A stretch of 64,000 bases of DNA from Pagrus major (taxonomy: Eukaryota > Chordata > Actinopteri > Spariformes > Sparidae), in assembly GCF_040436345.1 (NCBI RefSeq), contig NC_133232.1, forward strand, positions 29,203,315 through 29,267,314, read 5' to 3'. The position numbers and the translations under genes are program-made. Below the pieces are notes generated by a model, which was not told where the DNA came from, did no database searches, and saw nothing but the letters and a program-made list of their open reading frames with translations. Each line of letters starts with the position of its first letter. Position 1 is the first letter of the stretch. Positions 54,905 through 64,000 of this stretch are shown here, one piece after another.

Positions 54905-56620
54905 TTTATGAAGAGGGATCATCTGCAGACATGAACATCATCATCATCGTCATCATCATCGTGTCAGGGCCATCACATCAAAACAACATCACTGAGACAC
55001 GATGGAAACAGACCAGCAGAGTCCATTAGATCAGTATTGCAGCCTCTTCTGTTGTTTCCCCTCTGCTGTGACTCTTGAGCAGCTGTAACAAGAAGGATTT
55101 CACAGCTGAGGGATCAATAAAGTCTCATCTCAGACCCAGAACATATGAAGAGTTTCTGTCATGTTTCATCCCATAAATTCTGCACTTCACACCAGAGACA
55201 ATTAACTTCTTCAGACATGGACACAGGTCAATGTGGAGGCAAATTTCTGCCAATCAAAACAAAAACAAAAAAAGATATTATGAAAACTTAGGCTTGATTT
55301 GAAAAAACAACAACAACAAACAAACAAGAAAAAACATGGTTAAGTCACAATTGAATTGAAATTATGAGGAAAAATTAATAATCATGAGATGAAAAGTCAA
55401 AGTCATGACAGAAAGTAAAGATAATGAAGGAAAAAATGTCAATTCTGAGATAAAAGTCATAATTATGAGATTAAAAGTCAAAATTATGTGATAAAAAGTG
55501 GAAATTATAAGTAAAATATTGACTTTTTTTATCATTATACGTTTTGTATTTCACAATTTTGACTTATCTCATATTTTCGACTTTTAATCCCCTAAGTTTC
55601 GACTTTTTGATGACTTTTGATGTCATAAATGACTTGATATTTTCCATCAAGCTCAGTTTTCATCTTTTTTTTTTTTGTCTTTTCTGGCAGAAATGGTCTT
55701 CCATACAGTCAAAGACAGGAAAAGTCCTCCTCCCAAAAATAGCCTGTCTGGCCACCTGACAATTAACGTGTCACTTGAACTAATTTCACATGAACCTTCA
55801 CGAGCCTGAACCCTCCTTGTTAAAATGCTGTGAACCTCAGATAGACTGAACCAAGAACAAGTTACTGTGCGAGTCAAATCTATTAGATGTAAATTCACTG
55901 ACACTGAATGTTAATGAAGGTGCACCTGAACACAACTGAACACTTCACCTCCTCTACATTTTGGAGGAAAATATTGTGGCCTTATTTTAACTCCACTGTA
56001 TCTATTTGATAACTTTAGTTACCAGTTGTTCAGATTATCCTGCATCAGAGCCAAAGTAGCAAGTTTTTTAGTAATTATTTCAGTGATTGGACAACAAGGA
56101 AAATGCTGATAATCAATCCACCCACATGTAAATATATGTAGTCTCTGACTTTTAACTTTACTTTTGATACTTAAGTACATTTATTGTGAGAAAATCACTT
56201 TTGATTCATAATATCAGATACTTCAAGACTTTTATTCAAGTAGCTCTTCAAGGAGTAGTTTGTCACCATTTCTATGATACTTTTACTGAAGTGTGACACT
56301 TGTTTTACAACATTTCTATTTAATAAGTCAGATAAAGATGCTAAAGCAGCAGTTGATTTTAATTAGGAGGCCAGTAGCTGAGGGTTTGGAGATGATGAGC
56401 CCTGTCTGTGATGACTGGCTCCACACTGGAAGTCATTTTTCAGTGGTAGTCCTTCTTTCTGCCTGACTTTGTAACTTGTAATAATGTGTATTTGTATCCT
56501 GTCTGCCAATAATAGTGTAAAATATAGGTTGTTGAAAGCATTTCAAGTACAAGACATGTCATGTTTTATCCAGAAATGTGGTAAATAAGAGAAATGACAG
56601 GTGTACTGCAAAAGAAAAAC
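54905..56620. other. Intergenic DNA between chic1 and cdx4
   Basis: Contains the degenerate minisatellite (55,340-55,635) and family E fragments near 55,960-56,230. No exon recognised. It separates the chic1 promoter from the cdx4 3' end. Confidence 0.4.
55340..55635. repeat. Degenerate minisatellite that folds back on itself
   Basis: Left half: repeated units like ATAAAAAGTCAAAATTATGAG at about 20-bp period (55,350-55,510). Right half: the inverse words, TTTTGACTTATCTCAT, TTCGACTTTTAAT and TTCGACTTTTTGATGAC (55,550-55,620). The two halves can form an imperfect hairpin. Confidence 0.6.
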
Positions 56621-56763
56621 ATTTTATTTACATTTTGAGCGTTGCCATCATCATTCAAATTGTGCTGAAAAACGAGTGTAAATGATTTGTCAAGTCAAAG
56701 CAGTTCGTCCAGTGTGACATGAGCTACACACAACTTCATTAACAACGTCCCTGAATTCTCATT

Positions 56764-56769
56764 TTTATT
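56764..56769 (-). terminator. Poly(A) signal candidate for cdx4
   Basis: AATAAA on the minus strand about 325 bases past the cdx4 stop. Another lies at 56,623-56,628. Either gives a normal 3' UTR. Confidence 0.4.
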
Positions 56770-57093
56770 CACATGCACGTCATCACATACAAAAAAAACC
56801 AACAAAGGATATTTATATCTTATTAACTCACAAACAAATTTAAAGCTTTTAAGTTTTGAAACACGTCGATTTTTTCTTTTTTTTCTCTCTTTAAATCCCC
56901 ACGTTATTAGATCTATTCTATAAAAAGCAATATTTGAAGAGCCTCCAGCATTTCGTTGCTATAAATGACATCTTTATCCACAAGCTCGGTGCTCCAGGAC
57001 GGACAGTTCAGATCCTCTGCTGCCTGTCAGGTGTCCTGTCAGCAGGTCGGAGTGCTCAGTTATTATGTTCGGTGGTCCAGAGGGTGAGCTGCT

Positions 57094-60000
57094 TCACTGA
57101 GTCACTGTCACTTGCTGTATATTCCTGATAGATGGCAAGGTGTTCATTCCCTGAGGAGGGTACAGAGAGCCGTGGATGTCTGTGGGGCTGAGAGAGCCCG
57201 GCACCGGCAGAGGGCTCACTGATCCCGGGTCACTGTGCACAGAGCCGCCGCTGCCGTCAGACTGACCCAGCTTCTTCTTGATCAGCTTCCTCTCTTTGGC
57301 TCTGCGGTTCTGGAACCAGATTTTCACCTGGAAACACCGAGAAAAGGGACATTTAGTACATGTTTATGTGTAACCTTCATGTTGGTCCATACTACGTAAT
57401 AAATACAATTAAATATAAGAAAAGATACAGTTAGGTAGGGAAGAAAAGGAAACACACACACACAAACACACACAAACACACACACACACACACGTGCCCT
57501 TTATGATTATGATAACAAAAATGTAAAAGAAAAGAAAAGAAAAGAAAAATATTCGCCTAGATAACAAATAAAAATTGATGTTCTTCGGAATATTGAACGT
57601 TAAATATATATTTTTAAACTACTTTAATCTCCTAAAGCTAAAATCTCAAAATAAGATAAAATGCAGTTTAAAAAATAAGCCAAAACTATCAATAAATAAT
57701 AACAATAAACACTATTTATTTGGGTGTGAGCTGCTTTGTTTTATCTCCATGTCATTTAATTATAAATATAATAATAAAATAAATTAACATAATTAGCACA
57801 AGATGCCAATTTACACAAAGATAAGACGTTTCAAATAATAAAAAAACCTTAATAAATGTCTTATTGTTTTCTGCTGTCATTTCTAATTAATATGAAATAT
57901 AAAAACATGTGTTTGCACCAAATATCAGGACATGATTTATAATATCATATAACACATAACGTGTTTGTATTTTAAGATTTATTTCTCAAAAATGAAATAA
58001 TTAATTAGCAGAACAAGCTAAAGACTCAAATATATCAGGGTGATTGTGTTTTGATATAAATATATAAATATAAAAGTCTCCGGAGTAAATGCATTTCTGT
58101 CTTGACTGTAAACATTCAGACAGCTGACACAACACTCAGATGATAATATCGACACTTTGTCAGCTACACGTGTAGAAACAAGACTATTTCTATGTGGTGT
58201 CTGTGGCTGCTCATACACAGCATTCACTATGTGCTCATGACATATTATCAAATCATGTATTTCGTCTTCCTGCCATGAAAACAAACCACACTGAAGTATT
58301 TCATTGGTTATAAACGTACCTGTCTTTCCGACAGGCCGAGGTTGACCGCCAGCTCAGACTTCCTCCTGATGGTGATGTATCTGTTGAAATGAAACTCTTT
58401 CTCCAGCTCCAGCCTCTGGTGGTCTGTGTAAACTACCCTGTATTTCTCCTTCGTTCTTGTTTTACCTGAGAAGACGACAAAAAAAAAGCAAAAACACACA
58501 GTTAAGATCGTGCTTTTCTTTTTTTCTCTTTTTCTTTTAGCAGCCAGGTGGTTGAACTGGAAGATTTACGCAGCGCAGGCTGCATGCCAGGACCGGCCTA
58601 TCTGCACATAGCATCTTTATTAGCTGCTCCTCGAATCCACATCTCTTTGCTCCGGCTACAGATACGCAAACTGAGCTTGTTTTGTGTCGCTTTGATGGTA
58701 GTTGTAGCACAGTGAATTTCAAACAGCCGGTGACAAGTTAAAAAGAAACGCACAACAGAAGTAAGAGATAAGAGAAACGTGTGCAGGCCCACAAACTGTC
58801 GCGTTACTGTGCGTAAAACACCTCCAGACAACATGAGGGTTCATGTCAAAGTGTTGGATTTGTTTTACGATTTTACAGGATTGTTAAAGGAGTGCATGTT
58901 AACTTTTGATGTGAGTTTGGAAACAAATGGCTGACGGTGACAAATCTGATCTTAAGTTTTAAAAAAATGTGACGGACAGCCGCATTTCTACCATAAACGA
59001 GAAGCTGCATCCATTAAACCAACGTAACTTCGCGTACAACAGTGAGTCAGTTTTATTCTAGGCCCCCATAATAATAAATATTCGATGTGGAAGTGTAATT
59101 AACGCTACTGTAAAGGCCTTACAGTTTGTACCAGCTCAGGTTTGAGTCATTGGCTGTGAAAAACGTCACTCTTTCCGGTAATATAACTCTGTGAGAGGAA
59201 GGGAAGCTTGGTGCATATCAAAGTGAGGAGGTGTTGAAAGCAAAGGCCACCGCCTGGATATGACGGATAACACTCAAAACACCAAACAATGTGACAGGGA
59301 AGTCGAGCTCACATCTCCAGGATTCATGACATTAACATCACAACTGGGCCTGGCGCCGATTCCTCACACCTTTCTTTTTTCTTTTTTTTTTTAATTTCCA
59401 GCAGCTCAGGAGAGAATACAGTACACCGAGCTGTCTGTCCTCAGACCAGTTTCACAGCAAAATTATGAGATATGGAAATGAGTTTTGGACACGTTTCTGC
59501 AGCCAGTCTGATGCAATTCATTATTATTATTTTATAGAGTTCTGCTTTTAATGCATAGCCTTTAAACATGCTCATTCTGTTAACATGTAGACTGTTATTA
59601 ACCTAAATGTGAGCAATGGGCAGAAGACAAGTGTCAAGAGGAAATAAAGGAGTTTCCTTCTGTTGTTTCAATTTCTATCGACTTCTTGTGCGCTTTCTAT
59701 TTTTTGGCAACACAACGTCTTACCAATTGTTTTTATTCAAACAAATTCGATTGGAAATTTTATTTTAAACGACCTGAAACTTTGAGGAAAAATATTTTAG
59801 ATGTCTGCGTAAAATCCTCACGGAACCACAAATTCTTGTGTGCGCAAAAACCTAAACATTTTAGTTGCAAGAAAAGGCAACGAAAACAGAATCGAATGAC
59901 ATCATTTTTGGGCACAAAGCTGATAAACTCACCTGTGGAAGATGATTGCGCAGTTTTACTCATCCACTGGAATGAATTGCGTCTTTCTCTGTCAGGAGAA

Positions 60001-60368
60001 AGTTGTCCAACATTAACGCTCTCCGGCGGCGGCTGTAACACCGCAGCTCCTGGAGGATGCATGTGACTGTACTCAGACGAGCAGTAAGGAACCTGTCCTG
60101 GAGACGAGTTGTTCATGGGTGTAGGAATAGTATTGGGTGGTCCCAGACTGTATGCGCCCCAGTCCTCCCGTGGGGCTCCATATGAAGGTCCCCAACTCCC
60201 CGAAGACTGTGCGTGCGTATCCATGTTTGGCACATGATGGTATCCGGTAAAGTCGGGGTACTGTGGTGTAGAAACAAAGTTCTGTGGGGGCAGATTGATG
60301 CTCGATCTTCTCACTGGCCCTTGGTGATACATGCCGCTTTCTTTATCCAGAAGATATCCCACATACAT
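57094..60368 (-). CDS. cdx4: Caudal-type homeobox transcription factor
   Basis: ParaHox transcription factor; in zebrafish, cdx4 drives posterior body, Hox and blood patterning. Three minus-strand exons: 59933-60368, 58320-58465, 57094-57327; GT-AG, joining to 271 aa, the length of zebrafish Cdx4. It starts [20 protein letters not shown], the caudal N-terminal motif. A hexapeptide-like FQWM (133-136), the Pbx-contact motif, lies before the homeodomain (about 148-208) with [20 protein letters not shown] and recognition helix [13 protein letters not shown]. The homeodomain is split before VKIWF, as in other Cdx genes. It ends NIQQVTVTQ. The start at 60,368 is the conserved methionine; more upstream frame is not used. 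cdx1b was considered; adjacent chic1 supports cdx4. Confidence 0.93.
57452..57549. repeat. (CA)n and (GAAAA)n simple repeats, cdx4 intron 2
   Basis: An interrupted CA run occupies 57,452-57,494 and a GAAAA run 57,525-57,549. Both are likely length-variable. Confidence 0.85.
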
Positions 60369-60584
60369 GATTTGTACAAAAACAACTGAATATGATAAAA
60401 ACAGCAAAAGGGGAGGATGTTGTGGCCTGTTTTAAGGCGACATTGCGGCCCTGAAACTGTTTAAAAGAAAAAAAAACAATCCTTCTGCTGTTTGTGTAGT
60501 CCAAATGGGTTCCCAGTGTAAAATGCGACGTAGTTCCTGTCTGTCTCCAGTCTCACATGATGTGGCTCTGTTGACAAGATGGTA

Positions 60585-60650
60585 AAGGTATACTAAGGCC
60601 TTCCTGACGTCAGCCAACTCCTCAACTCTTGAAGATTTGCATTCAAATGA
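60585..60650 (-). promoter_or_regulatory. cdx4 upstream motifs: CRE and paired octamer-like site
   Basis: About 240-280 bases before the start codon. TGACGTCA at 60,605-60,612 is a perfect CRE palindrome. ATTTGCATTCAAAT at 60,635-60,648 contains an octamer (ATTTGCAT) overlapping an inverted ATTTGAAT. A weak TATACC lies near 60,590 on the minus strand. Motifs are seen; function is inferred. Confidence 0.35.
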
Positions 60651-60659
60651 GAGTGACCG

Positions 60660-63600
60660 ACGCTGGCGGCCCCAGCTGTCCCCTCGCGCCTGTCCCGTAG
60701 CGCGTCATCACCTGACAGCGGGCCTATCCTGAACACGAGCTCTCCCCTCCATGAATAAATTAACACCGCGGCCTATCAGCTGCACAGGCTGCAATAAACC
60801 AAGTCCTCAAACGCATCAAGGAAAAAAGGCCTGTGCGTAATTGCGCGCAGATGTGTTTTATCTTATAGAAGGATTCACTTTCTGGTGACGATTTTCTGAG
60901 TTAGAGTCTAAATCACAATAACAGATTGTAGATAGCTACTTATTTGTGTGAGTTAGTCGCAGAGTTTTCATCTTCCCAAACTAAATCCAGAGCATCCAAC
61001 ACGTTTAATAAAAGCTGTCATCATGGGAACGTTTCCAAACACGCTTCACGCGTAATTCCCGTTTTATTTGTTAAGATATTCACTTGCAAACGAGGTGCAA
61101 AGTATGAGAGACTTTCTCTTGAAGCAAGCCGGACCTTTCGTATTCCGTGTTCACACCTCAAGGTCGCACTTCACAGCTAATTCCGGTTACAAGGAAACTC
61201 CAACAACCCCCTCTGTGACAAACAGCGGCCCTCCACACATCAGTCACTGCTGTCCCATGAAATCACTGTGAATTGATTTGTCTGCGATCACACTTGGACA
61301 CAGTCGCTCTTCAAAAATGTGCACAATGCGTCTTGCTCTGCTGCAAACCTACATATCCACGGGTTCATTTAGTTAATGAAACTCACTGAGCATAAATCTG
61401 ATAATATCACGTTGAAGGATGATTTTTAAAATGCATTTTTCCTCCCAAGATCTCAACTTCAGGCCCAATCTAAGCTGCGCTCTTGTGCGTCTGTACTGAG
61501 AAACATAGCTGGATAACATGAACCAGCACACTCGACTTCTTATTGTCATTTTTTAGATATTTCTCTGATCAATTTGTCAGGTGTCTCGCGGCCTATTTAG
61601 CAGAGCTGACTAATTGGCTTGTATAAAAGTCCAGCTCAAACTCATAAATGCTGATGGATGCCTCTGAAGCATCTGTTCATTGGCCACAAAATATTTATGA
61701 GACTAGTCTAATCGACCCTGACAGTCCAAGGCCAGTCCGCTTCTCATTCAGCCTCCTGGCTTCAGCAGAGACTTTCAGCTGTAGCACAGTGTCAGAGTTA
61801 CATAAATAAATGTACAAATTGTGTCTAAATTTAGGCCTTTCCTCTGACAGGAGTCTACATATTTTAAATGGTTTCTTCTCAGGGTGATGTAAACCACCAG
61901 GCCTTAGAGGAGAATTTGGCTACTTTACATTATTTATTCTGATTTTAAGACTAAATCCAGCAGCAGCTGAACGAGTTTTCTTTATTCAGTCATTCCTCAT
62001 CCACTTTAGACTGAGTCACATCACTACAGCTTATTGTGTTTGCACTGAGGTTTCTCCTTTCTGTCCTGTAGTTTCCACAGAGTGGTTACTTCAATGCCAA
62101 TAAACCCTCAGTGGCTTCAAACTGGATAATTCCGACTCACTGCTTCCCTCTTGTGGGTTTATTCAGAACTACAGCTGCTGTAATTAAGCTGCTGACTGAT
62201 GATCCATCTGGACAGTAATCAAGTAAACCATGCTCACTCAAGCACTGCTCTAAATTAGGTTTTCAGTTTAGTTTGGTTAAATTAAGTTTAGTTTAGTTTA
62301 GTTTAGTGGCATTTTTCTTTCACAAAAACAAGAAAAGTTTGACAAAAAAGAGTGAAATAAAAAGTATGATACTCGTGCAGGTGAGGTAGAAACCCAGTGT
62401 AGGCTTATAAAAAAAAACCCTCATCTAAGAGAAAGAGAGAGAAAGAAAATAAACGTACATATTTATAAATTAAAGATAAAAATACAAAATAAAATATCAA
62501 TAAACATGCAAAACCTTTACATACCTAATCACATTAAAAGTTTGATTAGCTGCGGTTGAAAACACAACAAGATCAGATAGTTCATATTCCATGATTGGAT
62601 ATTTTAGTGAGTACTGTCCTGGATGTGTACAGTACATTAGGAGGTAAAGGTTGTTTATCTGTCTAGTTTTATGAAAATTAACCTGAGAATTACAAATCAA
62701 GAACTATTTGAAACTTTGTGGCCGGTCTGTCCTCACTTTAAAAGTAAAGGTTCATATTTGAAGAATATCAAAGAAAACAATGGATTTCAAGAAAAGTGGA
62801 AAATAAAATTGCACTTCACATATTTCATCTACTTCATGTTTCTCTGTGACAATTCTGAGGCAAATATTGTACTTTTTACTCCGCTACATTTATCTCATAA
62901 TATTAATTACTAGTTACTTTACAGACTATGTTTAACAAATATTGTGCATTTTTATATGTTTGTATAAGATGAGGGGGGATTCACAATGCAGCAGGATATA
63001 AAGTAGCAGTAGTCGCCCCACCTTCGCCTGCTGCAATATTAAAGTGATGTACACATTAATGTATCAGTCAGGGGCCACCAGGGCAAATGTTTGGGGCCCC
63101 AATGACAACTCCAAACCCCTTAAACCTCCGTTGGAAGATTTAAAAAAAGGGCTTGGATTTAATTTATTTTTCATTGGTGTCAGATTATTTATAACATCAT
63201 GGTGATGAACACTGGTTGGAGGGGCCCACTGGGAGCCTTTTGAATTGGGCCCCAGAAGCCTCCAGAATCACCAGAAACATCAATAACAGACCGTTTTCAC
63301 AGCAGACATTTTGACCTGTCGAGCACAGTTGTTTATAACAACAGCAATAACAGTGGCTCCTTTCCATAAAGTGTCAACGTGAGCCACGTCGCTGAGTGAG
63401 CGTGCACAAAACCTTAATACTTTAAGTATTTTAACTACATATAAATGTTCCAGGTTTGATATAAAGTGTCACATTTAAAGCAAAGTGTTTCTGTCATGTT
63501 GAGTCAATGTGAGTGTTGGCTTACTAGTTAACTAAGCTTGATTAATTAGATTAATGCAGACTTATTATTGAGTATTTCTCTTTTGTACTGTAGTAAAAGG

Positions 63601-64000
63601 TCTGAGCACCACTGCTGAACCTCTCACTGGACTGTTTACCACAAGAGGGCAGCCTCCCCCAACACAGAACATTTAAAGACCTACACCATGTTGAACACCT
63701 CAGCCAGTGTCACAAACTGCATTATACAGCTCAGTATAATTCAGATGACAGGTAGTTACTGTAACAAACCCATGAAGTGTAAGTTCAAAGGTTTAAAAGT
63801 TTAAAAGCTGCAGTTCCACTGATTGTAGGTATTAAATTACAAACAGATAACTGTTGTCCTGAGCCCTCTGTCTTAAGATAATACTTTCTTTTGTTGCAAT
63901 ATGTTATTTCTGCTGCGAGCAAGTATTTGGGAAAACACAAATCAACAAAATATACAACAAATGTTCAGTTGTTTTCAGACATTTTAATGCATAAATGTAA
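60660..64000. other. cdx4 upstream and intergenic DNA
   Basis: No exon of a further gene is visible. A degenerate GTTTA pentamer repeat lies at 62,262-62,306. A family E fragment (CTCCGCTACATTTATCTC) is near 62,880. Palindromic GGGGCCCC near 63,093 is part of a GC-rich repeat-like block at 63,060-63,260. The first kilobase is the likely cdx4 regulatory region. Confidence 0.4.

Noticed and set aside
57094-60368. Assignment as cdx1b instead of cdx4
   Set aside because: The 271-aa length, the N-terminal and C-terminal motifs and the adjacent chic1 all favour cdx4, though a tree would settle it.

Overview
The window is nuclear DNA from a vertebrate, almost certainly a teleost fish. Genes are split by many GT-AG introns, promoters have CCAAT/GC boxes, and introns and intergenic DNA are full of short MITE-like repeats of kinds typical of fish genomes, plus CA microsatellites. 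No prokaryotic, organellar or CRISPR-like feature is present. Five protein-coding genes can be rebuilt exon by exon, each with canonical splice sites and a continuous frame of the length expected for its family.

Layout, left to right. (1) 1-2,213: no gene recognised. (2) 2,454-4,265, minus: slc25a5, a mitochondrial ADP/ATP carrier (4 exons, 298 aa). (3) 4,476-6,270: intergenic, with a roughly 0.3-0.4 kb tandem duplication. (4) 6,782-14,034, minus: slc25a43, an orphan mitochondrial carrier (5 exons, 344 aa), whose introns hold several transposon remnants including a 666-bp foldback element with 194-197-bp inverted repeats. (5) 14.2-31.6 kb: long non-coding stretch with nested TTAA-flanked elements, a broken LINE 3' fragment, a GATA-motif cluster and a possible first exon of lnx2b. 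(6) 31,783-43,060, plus: lnx2b, a RING/four-PDZ E3 ubiquitin ligase (9 coding exons, 687 aa) with several uORFs. (7) 43-48 kb: convergent 3' flanks and repeats. (8) 49,404-54,825, minus: chic1, a palmitoylated cysteine-rich membrane protein (6 exons, 167 aa). (9) 57,094-60,368, minus: cdx4, a caudal-type ParaHox transcription factor (3 exons, 271 aa). (10) 60.4-64 kb: cdx4 upstream region and intergenic DNA.

The genes do not form one pathway. Two blocks of old linkage are visible: a pair of same-strand mitochondrial carriers (neighbours on human Xq24), and lnx-chic-cdx, a ParaHox paralogon remnant (human Xq13 keeps CHIC1-CDX4; human 4q12 keeps LNX1-CHIC2 beside GSX2). I did not find a clearly new biological system. 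The items most worth a second look are the foldback transposon carrying a promoter-like core and a start codon, the LNX gene kept beside chic1/cdx4, a charge reversal in the second carrier signature of SLC25A43, and a POU-dimer-like plus CRE motif pair upstream of cdx4.
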